Below, one piece after another: positions 56,845 to 64,000 of a stretch of 64,000 bases of DNA. The translations under genes were made by a program, and so were the position numbers. The stretch lies in contig DCUJ01000004.1 in the NCBI GenBank assembly GCA_002328495.1, forward strand, positions 163,570 through 227,569. Reading direction: 5' to 3'. Origin of the DNA: Sulfurospirillum sp. UBA2217. GTDB taxonomy: Bacteria; Campylobacterota; Campylobacteria; Campylobacterales; Sulfurospirillaceae. Under the pieces are notes generated by a model. It was not told the origin of the DNA. It worked only from the letters and a program-made list of their open reading frames with translations, and searched no databases. The first letter of the stretch is position 1, and every line of letters starts with the position of its first letter.

Positions 56845-58836
56845 ATGTTTTCATTTTTAAAGCCAAAAGCACAAACGGATGTGAGCAATTCGTCCAATGG
56901 TCCTATTGTAACGCTGGTTTTACGTCAATCTGAGATAACGCACGGCAGGATAAATGACTTAGGAATAATGCCAAAAGTTGTTATAGGGTACGTGCCTCCC
57001 TCGTTAGATTTTGCACGTATCTCTTCGGAGCTTAAAAAAGTGTTACCGTTGGAAACGGTTTTAATTCTTTCAAGTACGGCGGGTGAGTTATGTAGTTTTG
57101 ATGGAGCCAAAGCCACCTCCTATTTGTATTCTCAGGGAAGTTTAGAGAGTGAGGATAAAATTGTTTTGATGGTATTTGATGCACATATGATTCAAGATGT
57201 GTGTGTTGCGACCATACCTTTACACAGTGATGTTGCTGGTTTGAGTGTCAGTGGGCGCATCGAAGCCATTTCGAAAGAGATTCAAAAAATCCATATTCCT
57301 TTCAAGTTGAATCACGAAGATACTTTGGGATATACCCTCATTGATGGACTCTCTGCGAGTGAAAGCTTTTTTATGGAAGCAGTTTATAATGTGGGAAAAT
57401 TCCCCTGTTTTCTTATCGGAGGTAGTGCGGGAGGAAAGTTGGATTTTCAAGCAACGTATTTGTTTGATGGTCATCGTGTCTTGCGTCATCATGCGATTAT
57501 CGCATTTATCAAATTTGTGCCTGAATATCGTTTTGGTATTTTTAAAAGTCAAAACTTTAAAAAAACAGCTACCACATTTACGATTCTTGAAGCCAACCCA
57601 TTGAGCCGAACAGTTTCAGGTGTTTTGGATAAAAAAACCAATGAGCACATTGGTATCATCGAAGCACTCTGCCGTCATTTTACATGTAAAGCCGAAGAAC
57701 TTGACGCAAAGTTAGCTAATTTTACCTTTGGTATCGAAATCGACAATGAACTCTATGTTCGCTCTATTGCATCGATTGATAAGCCAAACAATACCATCCA
57801 TTTTTACTGCGATATTGAAGCAGGTGAAGAGCTTTTCTTGTTAGAAAAAACCGATTTTATTCATACGACCAATCAAGACTATGCACGCTTTAGTCAAAAT
57901 AAACCAAAACCTATTGCGGCGATTTTTAATGATTGTATTTTAAGGCGTCTTTTCAATCAATCATCTCTTAATGCACTGACTACCTTCAAAGAGATACCCG
58001 TAGCGGGTTTTTCAACTTTTGGTGAGCTTTTAGGGATTAATATCAACCAAACCCTAACCGCCATCTTTTTTTATAGATTGGAAGCCAATAGCTCCTTGGA
58101 AGGGGAGTATATGAGCTATTTTGTTCAAAAATATGCGAGTTTTAAGAGCTACTTTTTGGTGAGAAAAATCAATCGACAAACGATGATTGATGGCATCAAT
58201 AAAGCGATGTTGGTTCAGATGAAAGAGAGTGTGCCCGTCATTCATACCATTGGAAATACATTGGCTGAAGCGGTGTTATCTATTAAAAAGATTGAAGAAC
58301 AACTGATGAGTGTGAAACAGCAATTTTCCATTTTTTCAATGGAGATGGAAAAAAGTAGTCAAAACAATACTGAGTTAGTGATTGAATCTGACAACCTAGC
58401 CCGTTATGTTCAAGATATTCGTTCTGTTTTAGGCATTATTGCTGATATCGCCGATCAGACCAATTTACTTGCCCTCAACGCTGCCATCGAAGCGGCACGA
58501 GCGGGAGAACATGGGCGTGGTTTTGCCGTGGTAGCGGATGAAGTACGAAAACTAGCAGAGCGTACGCAAAAAAGCCTCTCCGAGACAAATGTTTCCGTCA
58601 ATACTATCGTACAAGCAGTAGAAACAATCAGCGCTGTGATGCGTACCATCAGTGGAGATCTTTCAAAAATGACACACAGTAGTCTCAGCCTTTCACATCA
58701 TATGAATGATCTTTCCTCTCAAAGTCAAGTGATAGCCAAAGACTTAGAATCCCAATCCCGTTTAACAGAGCAACTTAATAGTGAATTGGAAAAATTAAAT
58801 GTGTATGAAAAGACACTGGATATTTTAAATCGCTAA
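56845..58836 (+). CDS. Cytosolic chemoreceptor with FIST sensor domain
   Basis: 663 residues. N-terminal FIST domain (about 20-400; LIGGSAGGKLDF), then a methyl-accepting signalling domain with the hairpin tip DQTNLLALNAAIEAARAGEHG. No membrane helix. Lies 82 bp after the regulator gene, with its own GGAG and a TGTGATAGAAT -10-like box, so transcribed separately or jointly. The same ligand family as the kinase is sensed, giving taxis toward or from it. TTTACATGTAAA at 57679 encodes FTCK. Confidence 0.88.
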   Translation: MFSFLKPKAQTDVSNSSNGPIVTLVLRQSEITHGRINDLGIMPKVVIGYVPPSLDFARISSELKKVLPLETVLILSSTAGELCSFDGAKATSYLYSQGSLESEDKIVLMVFDAHMIQDVCVATIPLHSDVAGLSVSGRIEAISKEIQKIHIPFKLNHEDTLGYTLIDGLSASESFFMEAVYNVGKFPCFLIGGSAGGKLDFQATYLFDGHRVLRHHAIIAFIKFVPEYRFGIFKSQNFKKTATTFTILEANPLSRTVSGVLDKKTNEHIGIIEALCRHFTCKAEELDAKLANFTFGIEIDNELYVRSIASIDKPNNTIHFYCDIEAGEELFLLEKTDFIHTTNQDYARFSQNKPKPIAAIFNDCILRRLFNQSSLNALTTFKEIPVAGFSTFGELLGININQTLTAIFFYRLEANSSLEGEYMSYFVQKYASFKSYFLVRKINRQTMIDGINKAMLVQMKESVPVIHTIGNTLAEAVLSIKKIEEQLMSVKQQFSIFSMEMEKSSQNNTELVIESDNLARYVQDIRSVLGIIADIADQTNLLALNAAIEAARAGEHGRGFAVVADEVRKLAERTQKSLSETNVSVNTIVQAVETISAVMRTISGDLSKMTHSSLSLSHHMNDLSSQSQVIAKDLESQSRLTEQLNSELEKLNVYEKTLDILNR

Positions 58837-58837
58837 A

Positions 58838-58858
58838 TAAAGGGGAATTTCCCCTTTA
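58838..58858. terminator. Bidirectional terminator
   Basis: TAAAGGGG / CCCCTTTA, 8-bp stem with AATTT loop, between the convergent chemoreceptor and glucan-synthase genes; A- and T-rich flanks on both sides. Confidence 0.75.
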
Positions 58859-61396
58859 TTGTTTAGCTTTTGCGGATTGAAGCTCGATCATGCGCAAGAT
58901 AATCGCAGAGTAATATGGAATGCTTTGAACCAAAAGAGTAAACGCAAACACGTAAATTTCGGTGATGCGTGTAAAGTTGGTAAAGTAGAGTGCTAAAAAA
59001 GCGATGGTTAGTAAAATCGCTAAAATAATCTCATGTTTAATGGGGCTGGATGCTTTTGTTTTTTTGGCCGTATTGCCACCTTTTTCGGTGCGCTTAAACG
59101 GAAGCCCATCTTTAACAAAGCCATCGTAAACGGCTTTGAAAATAACCAATTGTAAACTCATGGAAGCAATGGCACTCAGCATGGTCTCTTTGATGCTCAT
59201 CTTGACACGGGTGCGGTACAAGATAAATGCATGCAAAATGTTGACCAAAAAAGCCACCAAGATAGGTAAGGTCAGTGGTAAGGTAGGAATGGTAACGCCT
59301 ACAAAAATGATAAAAGGTACCCAAAAAATATTTAAAAATGCGGTAATTGCACCAAAAGCATCCGAGAGCCAGAAAAACCAACCTGCCACAAAATGGTACT
59401 TTTGATACTTGGTAAGGGTGGTAGAAGAGGGCATAAAATGACGCCAATGTTTTTTTAAAATCTGAATCGCCCCATACGCCCAACGGTGACGTTGTGTACG
59501 AAATGCTTCTACGGTATCGGGCAGTAATCCCCAGCCATAGCGTCGGTTGGTATAATGCGCGGTGTATCCTGCTTCAAATAAACGAAGTCCTAATTCAGAG
59601 TCTTCAACGATGGTGTACGTCGTCCAATCACCCACTTCATGCATAGCAGACAAGCGTGCCATGAGCATCGTTCCATGCGCTACGATGGCATTTTCTTCGT
59701 TACGCTCGACCATGCCGATGTCAAAAAATCCTGCGTATTCGGCATTCATGGCTTTTTTAATCAAAGAGTCATTGCCATCTCGGTGGTCTTGGGGTGCTTG
59801 TACAAGGGCTACTTTTGGGTCGTCAAACAAAGGTACCAAATCGACCAACCACTCTGTACCAACAATATAATCGGCATCGATGACGGCTAGAATTTCTGCT
59901 TTTTCATTCGTGTATTTCAAAGCCTCATTGAGCGCACCCGCTTTAAAACCTTTACATGTAATGTTCAAAAAGACAAATTTTTCACCCAGTTTTGCACAAT
60001 GCTCCTCGATAGGCTTCCAATAAAACTCTTCAGGGGTGTTGTTAATGACCACCAACACTTCATAATTGGTGTAGTTAATCTGCGCAAGCGCATCGAGTGT
60101 TTCGATGAGCACATGGGGTTGCTCTTTGTAAGCAGGGACATGAATGGAGACAAAAGGCACATGGTCTGATTTGAGATTTAAAGGTGCTAATCGCTCAGGG
60201 GCAATGCCAAGGGTACATTTAAACAACTCATTGATTTTTGCAAGCGTGATAATCACCAGAGGAATCATCAAGAAAATTCCCATACTCCACATGACCCACA
60301 TACCAAAGTTGAGGTAGTAGATAAACGGATAGGTGGCCGCCATAGCGATACCAAAGCCCATGGCTTGTGCGGCTGCAGCGTAGGTGAGGGCATGGGCAAA
60401 ATTGACCCGTTGGTTTCGAAGTCCGTAAAACGTCAGCAAGATACCAAAAAAGAGTGAACCCGCCATTTGGTAGCGCCACAATGGGTTGATAATCGTTTTT
60501 TCTTCAAAACTAAATTTGGGCATCTTATTGATGTCAAACATTCCCCAATATGGACCCACACTGCCCTCATGTACCCCTTTCCACGGTTGATCAAAGGCCT
60601 CAACGATGTTATAGCTCCATTTCTCATGTTTAACTACCTCTAAAAAACGGGTGATGGCTGAGATTTGATTGGTGAGGGTGGCTTCAGCGCGTTCATTGTT
60701 GTATCCACTGCTTGGCCAACCAAACTCACCGATGGTGATGGGTTTTTTAGGATATTTGGCTTTAATGGCATTGTATTTTTCTTGGGTAAAAGAAAGGGTC
60801 TGTGCAATAGGAATTTTTTCCCAATAAGGGAGGATGTGCACATTGATAAAATCGACATGATTTGGAAGTTCCGTATTGGTGAGCCAAACGTGTTGCACTT
60901 CGGCGGTCGTAACAGGAATACGGGTGCGCTTGGAAACCCTATCGATGTACTCGATGAGCTCTTCGGAGGTCAAATCAGCCCGCAAAAGAACCTCGTTCCC
61001 AACAATAATAGTGGCAACTTTTGGGCTATGGTATTTTAAAAGATCAAATAAGGTTTCGATTTCACCCTCATTAGCACCTTTATCGGTAGAAAGCCATAAT
61101 CCTACATCGACTTTGAGTTTCGTTTCACCTAAATTTTCCAACACAATTTTTGCATCGGCTATCGCATAGGTTCGCACTTTTTTTGCAATTTTGGCAATGG
61201 TCGCCATATCTTGAGCCACTTCTTCGTTGCTTTTAAGGTTTTTTTCAAAACCTTTGTACGGAGTGTACGAGAGCGATTCGAGTTTGTCGCCGATCTGAGG
61301 AGGAATAACGATTTTATCACCACCTTTGGTCCAAATAAATGCTTGCCCTAATGAAGTGAGAAGAATGGCTAAAAAGATATATTTAAAGTATTTCAA
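58856..61396 (-). CDS. GH17-GT2 fusion, membrane beta-glucan synthase
   Basis: 846 residues. An N-terminal anchor, then a glycoside hydrolase family 17-like domain (about 35-310; VGNEVLLR, TIGEFGWPSSGYNN with the acidic residues), two or more membrane helices, and a family-2 glycosyltransferase (SIHVPAYKEQP, AVIDADYIVG, TIVEDSELGLR, QRHRW), then further helices. Comparable to NdvB-like enzymes that make and process beta-1,3-glucans. Single gene, divergent from the ABC-F gene. Confidence 0.85.
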   Translation of the reverse strand: MKYFKYIFLAILLTSLGQAFIWTKGGDKIVIPPQIGDKLESLSYTPYKGFEKNLKSNEEVAQDMATIAKIAKKVRTYAIADAKIVLENLGETKLKVDVGLWLSTDKGANEGEIETLFDLLKYHSPKVATIIVGNEVLLRADLTSEELIEYIDRVSKRTRIPVTTAEVQHVWLTNTELPNHVDFINVHILPYWEKIPIAQTLSFTQEKYNAIKAKYPKKPITIGEFGWPSSGYNNERAEATLTNQISAITRFLEVVKHEKWSYNIVEAFDQPWKGVHEGSVGPYWGMFDINKMPKFSFEEKTIINPLWRYQMAGSLFFGILLTFYGLRNQRVNFAHALTYAAAAQAMGFGIAMAATYPFIYYLNFGMWVMWSMGIFLMIPLVIITLAKINELFKCTLGIAPERLAPLNLKSDHVPFVSIHVPAYKEQPHVLIETLDALAQINYTNYEVLVVINNTPEEFYWKPIEEHCAKLGEKFVFLNITCKGFKAGALNEALKYTNEKAEILAVIDADYIVGTEWLVDLVPLFDDPKVALVQAPQDHRDGNDSLIKKAMNAEYAGFFDIGMVERNEENAIVAHGTMLMARLSAMHEVGDWTTYTIVEDSELGLRLFEAGYTAHYTNRRYGWGLLPDTVEAFRTQRHRWAYGAIQILKKHWRHFMPSSTTLTKYQKYHFVAGWFFWLSDAFGAITAFLNIFWVPFIIFVGVTIPTLPLTLPILVAFLVNILHAFILYRTRVKMSIKETMLSAIASMSLQLVIFKAVYDGFVKDGLPFKRTEKGGNTAKKTKASSPIKHEIILAILLTIAFLALYFTNFTRITEIYVFAFTLLVQSIPYYSAIILRMIELQSAKAKQ

Positions 61397-61436
61397 CGTG
61401 GGTGCTCCATAAAAAATTGTGTGATTTTACACTAAA

Positions 61437-61465
61437 TTGGTTTAAAAGCGATTTGAAGCTATAAT
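61437..61465 (+). promoter_or_regulatory. Sigma-70-type promoter for the ABC-F unit
   Basis: TTGGTT (61437-61442), 17-bp spacer, TATAAT (61460-61465), 31 bp before the ATG at 61497. Both boxes and the spacing are near consensus. Confidence 0.6.
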
Positions 61466-61496
61466 TCGCGAAAAATTAACATAAAGTAGAGAACCC

Positions 61497-63092
61497 ATGG
61501 TTGAAGTTAATAATATCACGATGCGTTTTGCGCATCAACTGTTGTTTGAAAATATCAGTTTAAAGCTGGACAAAGGAAAGCGTTACGGATTAATTGGTGC
61601 CAATGGCGCTGGTAAGACCACATTTCTAAAGATTTTATCCAAAGAGCTTGAACCAACGAGTGGAAATATTTCGGTTGAAAATGGCTTACGTGTCGGTGTT
61701 TTGAGTCAAAATCAATATGCCTATGAGAATTTTACGCTCAAAGATGCAGTTATGATTGGCAATAAGCGTTTGTACGATGCCATTAAGGAAAAAGAAGAGC
61801 TTTATGTGACAGGTGATTTTTCAGACGATAAAGTCAATGATCGCTTGGCAGAACTTGAGATTATCTGTGCAGAAGAAGACCCGACGTATGAAGTCGATGT
61901 GACGATTGAAAAGATTTTGGCCTCTTTGGGCTTTCCTGTGTCGATGCAAGAGAGTTTGATGAGTGAACTTACAGGTGGTGATAAATTTAAAATTTTGCTG
62001 GCACAAGTGCTTTACCCAAAACCCGATGTTCTCTTTTTGGATGAGCCTACAAACAACTTGGATCTTGAGGCGATTTCGTGGCTGGAAGAACAACTCATCC
62101 GTCATGAAGGAACGATGGTTGTTATTTCGCACGATAGGCACTTCTTGAATTCGATTGTGACCAATATCTTGGATGTGGATTTTAAGAAGATTCGTGAATT
62201 TACGGGCAATTACGATGAGTGGTACATGGCGGCCAATTTAATCTCTAAACAACAAGAGATGGACAGAGATAAAAAACTGAAAGAAAAAGAGGAACTTGAG
62301 GCCTTTGTGAGACGTTTTTCTGCCAATGCGTCTAAAGCCAAACAAGCCACTTCACGTCAAAAACGCCTTGAAAAACTCGACATTGCAGACATCCAAACCT
62401 CTTCCAGACGCGATCCTAGTATCGTGTTTCGCATGGGTCGAGATATTGGCAATGAGGTACTTGATGTGGAGAGTATTTCAAAAAGCTATGATGGTAAGTC
62501 TGTGCTTCACAACTTTAGTTTTAAGATGGAAAAAGGTGAAAAGATAGCACTTATCGGTCATAACGGTGTGGGGAAGACGACCTTGTGTAATATTTTGATG
62601 GAAGAACTTAAGGCCGATAGCGGCGCGGTAAAGTGGGGTGCAACCATTATTCCTAGCTATTTTCCACAAAACACCACCGATATGATAACGGGCGATATGC
62701 AACTGTTTGAATGGCTTCAGCAATACGATGAGAAAAAAGATTTGGATGAGATTCGCAAGTGTCTTGGACGGATGCTTTTCTCAGGCGAAGAGCAGAAAAA
62801 GAGCGTTACCAAGCTCAGTGGTGGTGAAAAGCACCGTATGATGCTCTCTAAAATCATGCTTCAAAAAGGTAATTTTTTAATTTTAGATGAGCCCGATAAC
62901 CACCTTGATCTTGAAGCCATTATCGCTTTGGGTGAGGGTTTGTTTAAATTCCAAGGCAATGTTATTTGTGTCACCCACGATAGAGAGCTGATTGATGCGT
63001 TTGCAAACCGCATTATTGAGATTCAAAGTGATGGCAGTTACATTGATTTTAAAGGGGATTACGAAACCTTTAGAGAGACATATGGCCGTTAA
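61497..63092 (+). CDS. ABC-F translation factor (YbiT-like)
   Basis: 531 residues with two ATPase modules: Walker A GANGAGKTT and GHNGVGKTT, Walker B VLFLDEPTNNLDLEA and FLILDEPDNHLDLEA. The first signature reads LTGGDKFK, the second LSGGEKHR. The length and first signature match E. coli YbiT. ABC-F proteins act at the ribosomal E site. Heads a unit of three overlapping genes. Confidence 0.88.
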   Translation: MVEVNNITMRFAHQLLFENISLKLDKGKRYGLIGANGAGKTTFLKILSKELEPTSGNISVENGLRVGVLSQNQYAYENFTLKDAVMIGNKRLYDAIKEKEELYVTGDFSDDKVNDRLAELEIICAEEDPTYEVDVTIEKILASLGFPVSMQESLMSELTGGDKFKILLAQVLYPKPDVLFLDEPTNNLDLEAISWLEEQLIRHEGTMVVISHDRHFLNSIVTNILDVDFKKIREFTGNYDEWYMAANLISKQQEMDRDKKLKEKEELEAFVRRFSANASKAKQATSRQKRLEKLDIADIQTSSRRDPSIVFRMGRDIGNEVLDVESISKSYDGKSVLHNFSFKMEKGEKIALIGHNGVGKTTLCNILMEELKADSGAVKWGATIIPSYFPQNTTDMITGDMQLFEWLQQYDEKKDLDEIRKCLGRMLFSGEEQKKSVTKLSGGEKHRMMLSKIMLQKGNFLILDEPDNHLDLEAIIALGEGLFKFQGNVICVTHDRELIDAFANRIIEIQSDGSYIDFKGDYETFRETYGR

Positions 63093-63417
63093 AAAAGCCC
63101 TGTTTGATTTAGGCTCATCCCTTGATAATGACAGGGGATGGGATTTTGAAGCCAAAAAAGCAGTGAGTAAGCCTGTTGAGCTCAAACTCCCCGAAAAGCA
63201 CTTTTTGGTGCTCAAAATGGAGAAACGCTTGGGTAAACCTGTAAGTATCGTAGGGCCTTTTTTTCTCTCCAAAGAAGCCCTCTTAGCCCTGTGTTCGCTT
63301 GTGAAAAAAAAGTTGGGCAGTGGCGGTACATGTAAAGAAGAGTGGCTGGAGTTTCAAGGGGAGTGCCGTGAAAAACTGAAAGCAATTTTGGGTGAACAAG
63401 GATTTCGATTTAAATGA
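63082..63417 (+). CDS. SUI1/YciH-family (eIF1-like) translation factor
   Basis: 111 residues from ATG 63082. C-terminal SUI1 pattern: KKLGSGGTCKEEWLEFQGECREKL (split) and a basic start. YciH is an eIF1-like protein that affects start-codon selection. Starts inside the ABC-F gene (11-bp overlap). GTACATGTAA, one mismatch from the iterated palindrome, encodes GTCK here at a position that is GTVK-like in relatives. Confidence 0.78.
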   Translation: MAVKKALFDLGSSLDNDRGWDFEAKKAVSKPVELKLPEKHFLVLKMEKRLGKPVSIVGPFFLSKEALLALCSLVKKKLGSGGTCKEEWLEFQGECREKLKAILGEQGFRFK

Positions 63418-64000
63418 CACTCATTTTAAATGCACTCTTGCCTATTTGTATTCTAATCTCCATAGGCTATGGCTTTAAATTTCTGAAATTTCCCTCCATT
63501 GATTTCTGGCCCATGGCGGATAAATTTACTTATTATGTTTTAATGCCTTCCTTACTTATCTACAAACTTTCCCATGCCAAAATTGACTTAAGCCATACGA
63601 TGAACTTGGTGGCAACGGCGATGCTCAGCATTTTGATTGTTTTAGGTGTTTTGGTTCTTCTCAATCTTCTCTTTCGTTTTGAGGGCAAAGCTTTTACGTC
63701 TATTGTTCAAGGGGGCATTCGTTTTAATTCGTATGTTCTTTTGGCTTTTGTCGATACGGCATATGGGGATAAGGGGTTGGTTTTAGCAGCGATTGTGATG
63801 GCATTTGTTATTCCCTTTATCAATGTCTTGTGCATTTCAACCTTTGCCATTTATACGCGAAAAGGTACTTTTTCTGTGTTAGGATTCGCAAAAACGGTGG
63901 TTAAAAACCCTTTGATTGGAGCGTGTGTGGTGGGTGGGCTTATTAATGCCAGTGGGTTTACCTTGCCTTTGGTGCTTATCAAATCATTGGCATTGCTAAG
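63414..64000 (+). CDS. AEC-family transporter (truncated by window end)
   Basis: Starts at the ATG overlapping the YciH-like stop by 4 bp and runs off the window; 195 residues visible. Hydrophobic helices and the pattern FTYYVLMPSLLIYKLS and GIRFNSYVLLAF are typical of the auxin efflux carrier (AEC) family, which exports or imports organic acids. Only the N-terminal half can be judged. Confidence 0.8.
   Translation, partial: MTLILNALLPICILISIGYGFKFLKFPSIDFWPMADKFTYYVLMPSLLIYKLSHAKIDLSHTMNLVATAMLSILIVLGVLVLLNLLFRFEGKAFTSIVQGGIRFNSYVLLAFVDTAYGDKGLVLAAIVMAFVIPFINVLCISTFAIYTRKGTFSVLGFAKTVVKNPLIGACVVGGLINASGFTLPLVLIKSLALL

Overview
The window looks like chromosomal DNA of a free-living, respiratory Campylobacterota (epsilonproteobacterium), most likely Sulfurospirillum or a close relative. 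Grounds: about 40% GC by eye; the gene order pgpA / sat-like / HP1021-CemR-type regulator / ispDF / mrp that I recall from Campylobacter; a DUF4492-cydAB unit; and heavy use of Mo/W enzymes. The genus is an inference; no search was run.

Layout. 0-8.9 kb: 3' end of a tRNA, an RND/MMPL exporter, an MscS channel, cytochrome bd oxidase (with a 33-aa CydX-like gene), a degraded mscS copy, and two tandem DUF155 genes. 9-14.6 kb: a tripartite RND efflux pump. 14.7-21.7 kb: proC, a D,D-carboxypeptidase, a FecR/OmpA/CHASE2-HD-GYP signalling operon, a TDT-family transporter with a small companion protein, and a DUF134-NifX-like regulator. 21.7-27.4 kb: a molybdate operon, modE-modA-Mop protein-modB-modC-modA2-modB2-modD, behind a ModE-type operator. 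27.4-34.8 kb: housekeeping genes (yigZ-like, yceI-like, pgpA, sat-like, atypical response regulator, ispDF, mrp, dapD). 34.8-39.7 kb: c-di-GMP proteins, a ThiF-like and a MoaD-like gene, an FmdE-like gene, a hairpin-rich repeat and an XRE regulator. 39.7-53.7 kb: a Mo/W block with aldehyde:ferredoxin oxidoreductase and its MoaD, and a nine-gene Desulfovibrio-type aldehyde oxidoreductase locus (structural enzyme, a large flavin/Fe-S protein, radical SAM protein, methyltransferase, C-GCAxxG-C-C protein, CoA-ligase-like enzyme, XdhC, MocA-HD fusion, phosphatase). 54.2-58.8 kb: a FIST-histidine kinase, its response regulator and a FIST-chemoreceptor. 58.9-64 kb: a GH17-GT2 beta-glucan synthase, an ABC-F protein, an eIF1/YciH-like factor and a truncated AEC transporter.

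How it fits together: molybdate (and perhaps tungstate) uptake feeds cofactor assembly for two aldehyde-oxidising enzymes; a soluble FIST sensor pair beside the oxidoreductase may link substrate sensing to transcription and taxis. Two DNA-level signals stand out. The palindrome TTACATGTAA occurs 24 times, nearly always inside genes. An inverted repeat AAATATG-N9-CATATTT occurs in front of both aldehyde-oxidising enzymes (twice and once) and is distinct from the ModE box.
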